Below, in pieces: positions 35,806-45,247 of a stretch of 64,000 bases of DNA. The notes beneath the pieces were generated by a model. The model was given only the letters and a program-made list of their open reading frames with translations. It was not told the DNA's origin and ran no database searches. The DNA comes from G963704535 sp963704535 (GTDB lineage Bacteria; Chloroflexota; Chloroflexia; Chloroflexales; Roseiflexaceae). The translations under genes were made by a program, and so were the position numbers. Location: the NCBI GenBank assembly GCA_963704535.1, contig OY969916.1, positions 7,130,001 through 7,194,000 of the forward strand, given 5' to 3'. How positions within the stretch are numbered: position 1 is the stretch's first letter; each line of letters begins with the position of its first letter.

Positions 35806-36363
35806 TCAGGAGCGCCCGAAGACCTGCGTCCAGTAGTTCTGGTAGTCGATCGCGCCGGTGTCATCGGCCAGGTAAAAGTGGCCGATTCCGATATCGGTGA
35901 GCGAGCAGTCCAGCATATTGTCGCGGTGCCCGGGGCTGCTCATCCACGACTCGACGACGGCGGCGGCGCTCGGCTGGCCGGCGGCGATGTTCTCCCAGCC
36001 GGACATCCCGGTGTAGCCGGCCTGTTCCGCACGCCACTGCGGGCTATGCCCGGCCAGGTCGAAGTGGCTGAAGTAGTCGCCGGTTGCCATGTCCTCGCTG
36101 TGGCTGTGTGCCGCCGTCATCAGCTCCTGGGAGACGACCAGCGGCGGGCAGTTATTCTCGGCCCGGAACTGATTGGTCAGGTCCACCACCTCCAGCTCGA
36201 TCGAGTTGAGCGCCGCCGGGGCCAGCACCAAGGGGAGGTGGATAACGAAGCTGCCGGCTTGGGGCTGTGGGTCGGATTGGGCGACGACCGGCGCGACGGC
36301 CAGCAGCGCGCCGGCGCAGAGCAGGAGAACCAGGGTGAGAGATCGCAGCCCGGCTGTGTGCAT
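35806..36363 (-). CDS. Secreted CAP/SCP-domain protein
   Basis: 185 residues with a signal peptide (LTLVLLLCAGALLAVAPVVAQ). The CAP domain spans residues about 55-185: VVDLTNQFRAENNCPP, MTAAHSHSEDMATGDYFSHFDLAG, ENIAAGQPSA, WMSSPGHRDNMLD and IGIGHFYL. The His and Glu residues that form the CAP cavity are present. Paralogue of the neighbouring lipoprotein but without the long spacer. Function is not assignable beyond an extracellular CAP protein. Confidence 0.9.
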   Translation of the reverse strand: MHTAGLRSLTLVLLLCAGALLAVAPVVAQSDPQPQAGSFVIHLPLVLAPAALNSIELEVVDLTNQFRAENNCPPLVVSQELMTAAHSHSEDMATGDYFSHFDLAGHSPQWRAEQAGYTGMSGWENIAAGQPSAAAVVESWMSSPGHRDNMLDCSLTDIGIGHFYLADDTGAIDYQNYWTQVFGRS

Positions 36364-36506
36364 AGAGGCTCTCCGATTGATGGCAGAGTGTCTTAGCTAG
36401 GGGTAAATAGGTAAAGATTGAGTTAATTATACGAATTCTTAACCACTCTGCTCAATAGTCCAAGGGTCCTGTGCCGCACGCGCCAGTTGTCAACCGATGA
36501 ACGCCG

Positions 36507-36558
36507 AAAAGGCCAGGTGCTGCGGCGCCCCAAATGGGCATGGCCGCAGCACCTGGCC
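36507..36558 (-). terminator. Terminator downstream of the sugar dehydrogenase
   Basis: A perfect 16-bp inverted repeat: GGCCAGGTGCTGCGGC (36511-36526) with its complement at 36543-36558. On the minus strand it is followed by TTTTCGG. It closes the macA-macB-dehydrogenase run. The remaining 36364-36506 shows nothing else. Confidence 0.78.
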
Positions 36559-36581
36559 GAACAACGGGGAAGTACTTTCTT

Positions 36582-36776
36582 ACTGTCTGAAAAGGTTGGT
36601 GGTGGAAAGAGGATTCTTGAGGGGGCAGCCCCTCAAACTCCCCCTTTAAGGAGTCGGTGGTGGAAAGAGGGTTCTTGAGGGGGCTGCCCCCTCAAACTCC
36701 CCCCTTTTTGGAGTCGGTGGTGGAAAGAGGATTCTTGAGGGGCCGCCCCTCAAACTCCCCTCTTCCGAAAGCCTCT
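36582..36776. mobile_element. Three tandem family A units at the sugar dehydrogenase stop codon
   Basis: ACTGTCTGAAAAGG starts the block. Then three units of about 60-64 bp follow, each GGTGGTGGAAAGAGGxTTCTTGAGG with a GGGGC core and CAAACTCCCC; the block ends GAAAGCCTCT. The last base touches the stop codon at 36777-36779. Confidence 0.82.
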
Positions 36777-39700
36777 CTAGCGTAGCACTATTGGTAGATG
36801 GGTGACGGCCTGGAACTGCGCCGTGAGCGTCATATTGTGCGCGGCGGCGGTGATCTGGCGCTCCCGCGCCGGGTCGTCCAGCCAGCGCTCGAAGTGCCAC
36901 CCGGCTTGCGAGTTCTGCGCCGCGACGACGTGGGTCGAGCCGGCGATCGGGTGGGCGGTGAATGGCGTGTGCTGCTCGACGCCGTCGTAGTGTACGGTCA
37001 TCCCGCTCGGCCGGCTCGCGATCGTCAGCTCGACCCGGCGGGGAACGATCGTGACGCCGGTGGCGGCGCTGCCGCCATGGCTATCGACTGCGGTCAGGCG
37101 GATCTCGATCCGGCTGTCGTCGTTGTCGGGGATCGTGAATGTGCCGCCGGCGCCGCTGAAGATCCGCAGCGTTTCGGTCAGCTCGCCGTGGTAGCGGATA
37201 ATCTGCCAGACCAGGCTGCTCCCGGCCAGTGCGCCATCCTCCGGGTCGGTCGCGCCGCCGCCGACGCTGATGACGTCGCCGACGGCATATGTCCCCCCGA
37301 CCGGCGCGCTGATCGTCGGGCTGGGTGGGGTGTTGTGCGCCTCGACGGTGATCTCGTCGCCGCCGGTGAGGCCCAGCGCGTCGGCGACCGTCAGCCGCAC
37401 GCGGTAGACGCCGGGCAGGGCGTAGCTGTGGGTTGGGCCGGCGCCGTCGGCGGTCGCGCCGTCGCCGAAGTCCCAGTGGTAGGTCAGCGGGTCGCCTTCG
37501 GGGTCGAACGAGAGCGCGCCGTCGAATGTGAAGGAGAAGACGCCGGGGCTGGCGGCCCATGCGGCGACCGCCGTCGGCGGGCTGTTGGCGTAGGTGGCGG
37601 TGAGCGTTCGCGGCGCCGAGCCGACGGTGATCGTGTGGATGCGCTCGCCGCCGTCCGACCAGGAGCTGAAGCCGAGATGCTGCTGCACGGCGGGGGCGAT
37701 CAGTTGCGGGCTAGCGTTGACGATCTCCTCCGAGCTGATCGGTACGAGGTGGTCGGCGCCGCGATAGGAGAGCAGCAGTCCGACCGGCGCGGTGGTGTAG
37801 GTGTAGGTCGTGGTCTGTGGCTGGAGCATCAGGCTGGCGGTGTGCTCAAGCCCGCCGGAGTCGCGCGCGGTGAGCTGGAGTTCCAGATAGGCCGGGTAGT
37901 CGTGGTCGGGCGCGCTGAACGAGCCGCCGGCGGTGCCGGAGAACTGCTGAAGCTCGTGCTGGTGGCAGCTCGTCGGCGTCGCGCAGTGGTGCAGCAGCAC
38001 CCGCCACGACAGCGCCGATGGGTCGATCGGTCGATCTTGATCGTCGACCGCCGACCCTGAGAACGATATTGTGTCGCCGACTTTCCAGGTTGTGGAGGCG
38101 ACCGGCGTCTCGATCGTCGGGGTGGGCAGGCTATTGCTGGAGAAGATCTGGAGGCTGTCGGAGATATCGGAGACCCCCTGGCCGTCGGTCACTTTGAGCC
38201 GTATGCTGTAGGTCCCGAGCGGGTAGATTGCGCTTGGCCGCGCCTCGGTCGCGTCGTCGAACTGGCCGTCGCCGTCGAGATCCCAGGCGTAGGTCAGGCC
38301 GCCGGCCGGGGCGCTCGACCCCGTGCCGTCGAAGGTGACGGCCAGCGGCGCCGGCCCACTGCGCGGCGTGGCGATGACAGCGGCGAGCGGGGAGTTGTAG
38401 CGAATCCGGTGAATGTTCCCGCCAACGATGTTGACGTAGAACAGATCGCCGTCCGGGCCGATCTGGAGGTCGACTGGGCTCTGGGCGCCGGTCACGAACG
38501 TCGCTCGCGCGGCTGGGTCGGGCACGCCGTCGGCGCCGGCCGGCATGACCCAGATGCACTCGCGCGCGTAGTCGGCGAAGAACAGCGCGCCCCGGTAGGC
38601 TGGCGGGTAGTTCCCATTCTGGTAGAAAGCCAGCCCGCTGATCGATGAATTGGCTCTGGCGCCTGCCGGCTCGGGCCGGCAAGGTTCGCCGGCGACGACC
38701 TTCTCGCTGTGGCGGTACGCGAAGTGCGGCGCGGCGGGGGCGCCCACCTGGCCGTAGAGCAACTCGCAGAGTGTGAGATCGGCGCTATCGTAGCCGGACT
38801 GCCGGGCGGTGCCCTCGTAGCAGGGCCAGCTAAAGTTCTCGACCACCCGATCGCCCAGGTCGCGGACGCGGTTGATCTCCTCCCATGTTACCCAGCCGAC
38901 ATCGCCGATCCACAGCTCATCGGTGTCGGGCCGGACGGTGAAGCGGAACGGGTTACGCAACCCGTAGGCGATCACCCGCCGGGCGTTGGGGTCGGCGTGG
39001 CCAGACAGCGGGTTGTCGGGCAGTGCGGCGCCGGTGTCGGGATCGACGCGCACGATCGTGCCGTCGAGCGAGACCGGCTCGCCGGCGGGGCGACGCAGGC
39101 TCTGGCTACGCAGCGCGCCACCCCTGGCGGCCGGCACGGTGGGGGCGGTGCCGGCGGCTGTGGGCGGGTCGCCGCACGGGTTGCGCGGGTACGGGCTGTA
39201 ATCCTTGCCGTTCACGATGCCGATGTTGCCGAGCTGACCGTAGTCCACGACGTTAGCACTGGCGCCGTCGCCGGCACCGGCGTAGAGCGCGCCATCGGGG
39301 CCGAAGGCCAGGTCGCCGATCGAGTGGCTGTGGTACTGCTGGCACCAGTCCTCGATCAGCACCTGCTCGCTCCCAACCATGGCATTGCCCTGGGCTTGGA
39401 GGCGCGAGAGCCGCCCGGCGACGACGCAGCCATTGGTGGCGGTGCCGGGCGGATCGGGGCAGGTGTCGTTCCAGGCCGGCGCCGCGCCGCCGATCCGCGC
39501 ATCGTAGGCGTACAGCACGTACACGTACGGTCGGGTGGGGAACTGCGGGTCGATCGCTAGGCCCAGCAAGCCGCGGTCCAGGTAGTTAAAAACGTTGGCC
39601 TGGAGGTCGGCGAAGATATCGGGGGTGGGGTCGCCGAGGCCGTCGAAGACCTTGATCAGCCCGCGCTTCTCGGCGATAAAAATTCGCCCGTCGGGGGCGA

Positions 39701-39875
39701 AGCGGATGGCGGTCGGGCCGGTCAGCCCGCTGAACACGATCAACTCCTGGAAGCCGGTCGGGAGCGTGGCGGCGTAGGTGGTGCGCGGCGACAGCGGCAT
39801 GCCCAGCGCAAGCAGCAGCACGAGCAGCACGACCGGCGGGATGGCGCTTCTGATCAGCGGGAATCGGCGTCTCAT
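36777..39875 (-). CDS. Secreted PQQ-type glucose/sorbosone dehydrogenase with PKD-like domains
   Basis: 1032 residues from ATG 39875 (MRRRFPLIRS, followed by a signal peptide ending near TTYAA). The frame further upstream reads the palindrome and the permease gene, so it is rejected. Residues about 35-470 form the six-bladed dehydrogenase domain (TGPTAIRFAPDGRIFIAEKRGLIKVFD, HSIGDLAFGPDGALYAGAGDG, GLRNPFRFTVRPDTDELWIGDVGW, SGLAFYQNG). PKD domains (ALSFDPEGDPLTYHWDFGDGA and one earlier) and beta-rich spacers follow. Such enzymes oxidise sugars with PQQ outside the membrane. The C-terminus ends HLPIVLR. Confidence 0.9.
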   Translation of the reverse strand: MRRRFPLIRSAIPPVVLLVLLLALGMPLSPRTTYAATLPTGFQELIVFSGLTGPTAIRFAPDGRIFIAEKRGLIKVFDGLGDPTPDIFADLQANVFNYLDRGLLGLAIDPQFPTRPYVYVLYAYDARIGGAAPAWNDTCPDPPGTATNGCVVAGRLSRLQAQGNAMVGSEQVLIEDWCQQYHSHSIGDLAFGPDGALYAGAGDGASANVVDYGQLGNIGIVNGKDYSPYPRNPCGDPPTAAGTAPTVPAARGGALRSQSLRRPAGEPVSLDGTIVRVDPDTGAALPDNPLSGHADPNARRVIAYGLRNPFRFTVRPDTDELWIGDVGWVTWEEINRVRDLGDRVVENFSWPCYEGTARQSGYDSADLTLCELLYGQVGAPAAPHFAYRHSEKVVAGEPCRPEPAGARANSSISGLAFYQNGNYPPAYRGALFFADYARECIWVMPAGADGVPDPAARATFVTGAQSPVDLQIGPDGDLFYVNIVGGNIHRIRYNSPLAAVIATPRSGPAPLAVTFDGTGSSAPAGGLTYAWDLDGDGQFDDATEARPSAIYPLGTYSIRLKVTDGQGVSDISDSLQIFSSNSLPTPTIETPVASTTWKVGDTISFSGSAVDDQDRPIDPSALSWRVLLHHCATPTSCHQHELQQFSGTAGGSFSAPDHDYPAYLELQLTARDSGGLEHTASLMLQPQTTTYTYTTAPVGLLLSYRGADHLVPISSEEIVNASPQLIAPAVQQHLGFSSWSDGGERIHTITVGSAPRTLTATYANSPPTAVAAWAASPGVFSFTFDGALSFDPEGDPLTYHWDFGDGATADGAGPTHSYALPGVYRVRLTVADALGLTGGDEITVEAHNTPPSPTISAPVGGTYAVGDVISVGGGATDPEDGALAGSSLVWQIIRYHGELTETLRIFSGAGGTFTIPDNDDSRIEIRLTAVDSHGGSAATGVTIVPRRVELTIASRPSGMTVHYDGVEQHTPFTAHPIAGSTHVVAAQNSQAGWHFERWLDDPARERQITAAAHNMTLTAQFQAVTHLPIVLR

Positions 39876-39876
39876 A

Positions 39877-39940
39877 GAGGTTGTTTGAAAGGGGGGAGTT
39901 TGAGGGGGGCGCCCCTCAAGAATCCCCCTTCCACCACAGA
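39877..39940. mobile_element. Palindromic element, family A, inverted, at the permease stop codon
   Basis: GAGGTTGTTTGAAAGGGGGGAG, core GAGGGGGGCGCCCCTC, then CCCTTCCACCACAGATC. It fills the gap between the permease stop (39941-39943) and the dehydrogenase start. Confidence 0.75.
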
Positions 39941-41336
39941 TCACTCGTGCCGCAGTGCGTCGATTGGGTTGAGCCGTGCGGCGCGTTGGGCCGGGTAGAT
40001 GCCGAAGAACAGGCCAACCGCCATCGAGAAGCCCACCGCCAGCCGCGACCGCGCTGGCCGTAACCGGCGCGTCGAGCACGCCCAGCAGCGTGACGACCAA
40101 CGGGGCGACCGCAGCCGAGCCCCAGGCCGATCACGCCGCCGGCCAGGCTGAGCACCAGCGCCTCGACGATGAACTGCAGCAGGATGTCGCGCGGGCGGGC
40201 GCCGACGGCCTTGCGCAGGCCGATCTCGCGCGTGCGCTCGGTGACGCTGACCAGCATGATGTTCATGATCCCGATGCCGCCGACCAGCAGCGAGATGCCG
40301 GCGACCGCCGCCAGGAACGCGGTCAACAGCGTCGTGATCGTCGTGAGCGAGCTGAGCAGCGAAGCCTGGTTGAGCATCATGAAGTCGTCGGCGCTGCCGT
40401 CGCTCTTGAGGTGGTGCCGCTCGCGCAGCAGGACGGTGATGCGCTGCTGGACTGCCGTCCATGTCCTCGCTGCGGATCGCCGAGACCGCGATCGACGAGA
40501 CGCGCCAGCCATTGCCATCGGGCGTGCGCGCGCCGAACAGCCGCTGCTGCGCCATGCTGATCGGCACTAGCGCCTGGTCGTCGACCGAGCCGAAACCGGC
40601 GCTGCCCTTCTCGGCCAGCACTCCGATCACGCGCAGGACCTGGTCCTTCATCCGCACGTTCTGGCCGACCGCCTGGCCGCTGCCGAACAGATCCTCCGCC
40701 AGCGTGGCGCCCAGCACCACCACTGGCGAAGCGCCGCGCACCTGGCCATCGTCGATAAACGTCCCGCTGCTCACAGTCAGATTATTCACCGACTGGTAGG
40801 CCGGCGTGACGCCAATCACCGAGGCGTTCTTATCGGCGGCGGGGGCCACGATCTGCGCGCTCCCGCCGAACTGCGGCGCGACGCCGACCACCGGCAGGTT
40901 GAGCGCCGTGATCGCCTCGGCGTCGGCCAGGGTCAGGTTCTGGGCTGCGCCCTGCTGGCCCGGCCCGCGGTTGTTCTGCGAGCCCGGACATCACGGTCAG
41001 CAGGTTGGTGCCGATCGCCTGGATCTGGCCGGTGATCGAGGCGCTGGCGCCATTGCCGAGCGCCAGCAGCGCGACCACCGAGGCCACGCCGATGATCACG
41101 CCCAGCATTGTCAGCAGCGAGCGGACCTTGTTGGCCAGCAGGCTATTGAAGGCGATCCGCGCCACCTCCCACAGGCTCACGCTGGCCGACCCGGCGCTGT
41201 CGAGCGGGGGCAGCACCAGCTCCTCGTCAGCCGGCGGGGCGGAGACTGGAGATTGGAGATCTGGAGATTGTGGAGGCCATTCTATACCTTTCGGATCTGT
41301 CGTCTGAAGGGGGTCTTGAGGGGGCAGCCCCCTCAA
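39941..41336 (-). pseudogene. MacB-type ABC transporter permease, broken by about four frameshifts
   Basis: The parts are clear but lie in different frames. N-terminus ARIAFNSLLANKVRSLLTMLGVIIGVASVVALLALG to TVMSG; shift near 40985; periplasmic core SQNNRGPGQQGAAQNLTLADA to SAIRSEDM; shift near 40457; AVQQRITVLLRERH to the FtsX-like GGIGIMNIMLVSVTERTREIGLRKAVGAR; shift near 40113; VAPLVVTLLGVLDAPVTASAV; shift near 40043; VGFSMAVGLFFGIYPAQRAARLNPIDALRHE and stop. All family blocks are present in order, so the gene is either recently dead or badly sequenced. The true start is unclear because the first codons come from a palindrome and a heptamer array. Confidence 0.8.
41240..41277. repeat. GGAGATT heptamer array in the permease 5' region
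   Basis: GGAGACT, GGAGATT, GGAGATC and GGAGATT units lie in the putative first codons of the permease gene. Confidence 0.75.
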
Positions 41337-41348
41337 ACTCCCCTGTCT
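41299..41348. mobile_element. Palindromic element, family A, at the ATPase stop codon
   Basis: CGTCTGAAGGGGGTCTTGAGG, core GGGGGCAGCCCCC, then CAAACTCCCCTGTC. It ends at the stop codon of the ABC ATPase (41349-41351). Confidence 0.75.
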
Positions 41349-42041
<693 letters not shown>

Positions 42042-42056
42042 CTATTCCTTGTCGAG

Positions 42057-42114
42057 ACAGAACAAAGAACAAAGAATAAAGAACAAAACACTGTGAGATG
42101 CACGATTTGTTCTT
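42057..42114. repeat. AGAACAA heptamer array interrupted by the IS5-type element
   Basis: AGAACAA, AGAACAA, AGAATAA and AGAACAA units lie left of the IS element. TTCTTTG units of the opposite orientation continue immediately to its right (43133-43158), so the IS landed inside or beside an inverted heptamer pair. Confidence 0.8.
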
Positions 42115-42115
42115 G

Positions 42116-43132
42116 AGACTTTATCTCGATTAAATCATGGGTGTCCAGGGAGTGAGGCGAACACGAAAATTGTGTAATGCACAACTGATTTCCGCCACCA
42201 TATCCCGGACGCTCTCCTTAAACAGACGAATGGTGTCCTTGACGATCCGACAGCGTTTCACACTGCTATTGACGTGCTCAATCCGTACTCGCCGTCGTGC
42301 GTGTTGCTGATTAAATGCTTTTTGCTCTTCGGTCAAGCTACCACCGCGTGGTTTCTTGAACGGTGTGATGCTCTCAACTCCAGAAAGCCGAAAGGCCAAG
42401 AAGCCGAGATCTTGGAGTAACTCGCTTCCCTCGGGCAACGGATAGGGAGTGCTGTCAGCAATTCGCTTATCGTGCGCACTCCCTTCATACGTGTCACTCA
42501 GAAACAAGATCGTCAGCGTTGCATTGACCAGAAGCACATTTTTTATCGTATGGCACTTTTTCTTGCCGCTATAGCAGCTTTTCTGTTCATCTGGATCTTT
42601 GGGGCGTGAGATGCGTCGTTCGGTTCCATCATGGCAAAAAGGGGGGCAGTCGCCTCGGCAACCGCCTCAATCGGAAGCGCCAGACGTTGCGCCAGTTCGA
42701 CCAGCGAGCGGGAGGGCGCATCTCCGAGAGCACGCAAGGAAGCGCGCAAGACCGGCAGCAGCACGTGTATCCACTGATTGGTTTTGCCCTGCGGCAAGCC
42801 AAACATAATCCCGTGGGTCACTTGGAGCGGGTTGGTTTTGAGATAGACCAGGATAAACAACAACCGATCTTGGGGCGAAGGCAGCGGGCAATTGGTATAG
42901 GTGGTGTAACGTCGAGCAGTACGCGGCTTGCCATCCAGACGCCACTCGGCCACATGCGCCTGAAACGTGGTCTCGAAGGCAGGCAGCAACTGTTGAAATT
43001 CGTCAACCGTGAGACTGGTCATATCTAACACATCCAAGGGTTTGCGGGCCAAATCGGTATAGCGTAAGCCGCTCATTGATTGCTCCTTCATCATAATGAA
43101 GCGACACTATACCACAAATCGAGATAAAGTCT
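42116..43132. mobile_element. IS5-family insertion sequence
   Basis: A 1017-bp element with perfect 16-bp terminal inverted repeats AGACTTTATCTCGATT (42116-42131) and its complement (43117-43132). It carries one transposase gene in two overlapping frames. No clear target duplication is visible. It lies between the adaptor and ATPase genes of the MacAB-like exporter and could uncouple their expression. Confidence 0.9.
42130..43094 (-). CDS. IS5-family transposase made by probable -1 frameshifting
   Basis: The first frame (ATG 43094) has an HTH_Tnp_4-type N-terminus (GLRYTDLARKPLDVLDM, RLLFILVYLKTNPLQVTHGIMFGLPQGKTNQWI) and ends soon after EATAPLF. The DDE_Tnp_4 catalytic part is in the -1 frame, beginning CHDGTERRISRPKDPDEQKS then CYSGKKKCHTIKN, AHDKRIAD, LLQDLGF and RIEHVNSSVKRCRI. 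The conserved DGTE lies upstream of the first ATG of the second frame, so the product must be a fusion. A slippery run C6T5 (plus-strand 42636-42646) lies exactly at the crossover, as in IS5 members with programmed frameshifting. Confidence 0.85.
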
Positions 43133-43158
43133 ATGGTTCTTTGTTCTTTGTTCTTCGG
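43133..43158. repeat. TTCTTTG heptamer array at the adaptor stop codon
   Basis: Three heptamers between the right end of the IS5 element and the stop codon of the adaptor gene (43159-43161). Confidence 0.8.
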
Positions 43159-44978
43159 TTAGCCTCCGAAGGGTCCGCCGGTGCGCGGCCGCTCGACGAT
43201 TGGGTTGGCGATCACCTGCTGGCCCTCGCTCAGGCCGCTGATGATCTCGGTGTTGGTCCCGTCGGTCAGGCCGGTCTGCACGTCGATCTCGCGCGTGGTG
43301 CCGTTGGCGTCGGGCACCCGCACCACCCGGCCGGCGCCCTTGGGTAGCAGCGCACTATTGGGTACCAGCAGCACGCCGTCCTTCTGGGCGGTCAGGATGT
43401 CAGGTTGGCAGTCATCCCGACCTTGACGCTGGCCGCCTCGTCGGGGAAGCTCACCCGCACGGCGTATGTCACCACCCCGTTGCTTGTCTCGGCGGCCGGC
43501 GCGATGTAGGACACCTTGCCGTCGGCCTTCCAGCCGGTCAGCGAGTCGATCGTCAGCGTGACCGGCTGGTCGAGCTGGACTTTGACCACGTCATTCTCGC
43601 TCAGCTTCAGTTCGACGCGCAGCGGGTCGCGGTCGATCAGCGTGATCGCCGGGGTGGCGCTGCCGGCGATGCTGCCGGGGATGATCGCGACCGCCGTCAC
43701 CAGGCCGGCGAAGGGCGCCTTGAGCGTGGCGTTCTCCAGCCGGAGCTGGGCCTGCTTGAGCGCCTGCTCGGCCTGGGCGACGCTGGCCTGCTGGATGCTC
43801 AGATCGCTCGCGGTCGCCGGCGCGGTCAGCTTCTGGAGGTTGGCCTGGGCCTGGTCCACATTCGCCTGCGAGGCGGCGATATCGGCCTCGGTGCCGCCCT
43901 GGCGCACCTTCTGGAGGTTGGCACGGGCCTGGTCGACGCTGGCCTGGGCTTGGGCCAGGCCACTGGCGGTCGGGTGCATCAGCGCGGCGAGCTGCTGCTG
44001 CGCGTCGGCGAGCTGGGCCTCGGCCTGCTGGATGTCGATGACTTCCTGCTGGCGGGCGTTGTCAAAGGTAACCTGGGCCTGCTGGACCGCCTGCTCGGCG
44101 CTATGCAGCGCCGCCTCGGCCTGCACAAAGCTTTGGTAATACTGCTGCTGCTGGGCGCCGTTCAGCGAGTTGTCCTGCTCGGCCCCCTTCGAGTCGGTCA
44201 CGGTGGGTTTGAGCGGGTCGTTGCCGGTGTCCTGGACGTACTGCCAGTTCTGGATGGCGGTCGAGTAGGCGGCCTGGGACTGGGTCAGCGCGGCGGCGGC
44301 CTTCTGCAAGTCCAGCTCGGCGCGCGTCTTGGTCACAGAATCGTTATCGCGGGTCTTCTGGAGGTTGATCTGGGCCTGGGTGACTTTGAGCTGGGCGGCG
44401 CTGATCTTGTCGGGCGACGGGTTTTTCAGCGCGTCGAGCTGCGCCTGGGCCGAGCGGAGCTGGGCCTCGGCGCCGGCGATGTCGGCCCTGGTCACGTTGC
44501 CGGTGCGGGTCTTCTGGAGCTGGGCTTCGGCGCTGGCCACGTTTGCCTGGGCTGCGGCCATATCTTCGGGGGTGGCGTTGCCCTGCTGGGCCTGGGCCAG
44601 CCGCGCCTGCGCGCTGGCCAGGTTGGCCTGGGCGCTGGAGACTTCGAGTTGGAGGTCGCGGTCGTCCAGGCGGGCCAGCGGCTGGCCGGCCGTGACGGTG
44701 TCGCCCTCCTGCACCAGCACTTCGGTCACGCTGCCGCTGGTCTGGAACGGCAGCGCGAGGGTGCGCTCGGCCGCGACGCTGCCGCTGCCGGCGATGGTAG
44801 CGACGATGCCGCTGCGGGTGACGGGGACTGTGGCGGCCGCCTGGGTTGTTGTGGCGCGACCGCGAAAACTATTGATCGCCAGCGCTATCATGATCACGAC
44901 AACGATCATGGCGATCCCGCCGCCGAGCCAGCGTCCGCGACTGAGGCCCTGGCCGCGCGGGAGAGTTGTGGAGGACAT
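43159..44978 (-). CDS. HlyD/MacA-type efflux adaptor, frameshifted near its end
   Basis: An adaptor linking an inner-membrane exporter to the periplasm or envelope. Residues 1-45 give a signal anchor (WLGGGIAMIVVVIMIALAIN). A lipoyl-like half (VPVTRSGIVATIAGSGSVAA, VLVQEGDTVTAGQPLARLDD) follows, then an extraordinarily long Ala/Gln-rich coiled coil (residues about 105-400) and the second lipoyl/barrel part (KAPFAGLVTAVAIIPG). The frame stops at 43392 after VKVGMTANLTS. A one-base deletion near 43398 separates it from ILTAQKDGVLLVPNSALLPKG to the end at 43159. Likely encoded with the ATPase and permease before the IS5 insertion. Confidence 0.87.
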
Positions 44979-45001
44979 TGTGTTCCTTCCATGTACGATT
45001 T

Positions 45002-45104
45002 ACGTGATGCGTGAAACGTGTTGCGTGTTGCGTGTTGCGTGAAACGTGAAACGTGTTGCGTGAAACGTCATCTTGTCATCTTGTCACCTTGTCATCTTGT
45101 CAGT
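45002..45104. repeat. GCGTGTT/GTGAAAC heptamer array followed by GTCATCTT octamers
   Basis: About nine heptamers alternating between GCGTGTT, GCGTGAA, ACGTGTT and ACGTGAA, then four octamers of GTCATCTT type, the one array without a period of seven. It lies between the divergent adaptor and histidine kinase genes. Confidence 0.85.
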
Positions 45105-45139
45105 CTAGCGGATCGAGTGGCTGCGGTCATCACGAGGGC

Positions 45140-45158
45140 AGGTGATTAGCGATCACCT
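45140..45158. promoter_or_regulatory. Palindromic operator candidate upstream of the two-component genes
   Basis: AGGTGAT-TAGCG-ATCACCT, a perfect 7-bp dyad. Two more GGGTGATCGG direct copies lie at about 45163-45172 and 45187-45196. It is placed 90-108 bp before the histidine kinase start, so it could be a site for its response regulator. Confidence 0.55.
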
Positions 45159-45247
45159 ATTTGGGTGATCGGACGCCCATCGGTATGGGTGATCGGTTCG
45201 GCGGGGCGCTGTGCTACAATGGGGCCGACACGAAACGGAGCCGCCCC

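Noticed and set aside
36798..38060. Plus-strand open frame of 420 codons opposite the sugar dehydrogenase
   Set aside because: Shadow of a GC-rich gene; composition is Arg/Gly/Ala/Val only and it lacks any start signal.
39876..40100. Upstream extension of the sugar dehydrogenase frame to 40100
   Set aside because: It reads through a palindromic element and the permease gene; a signal peptide starts at 39875.
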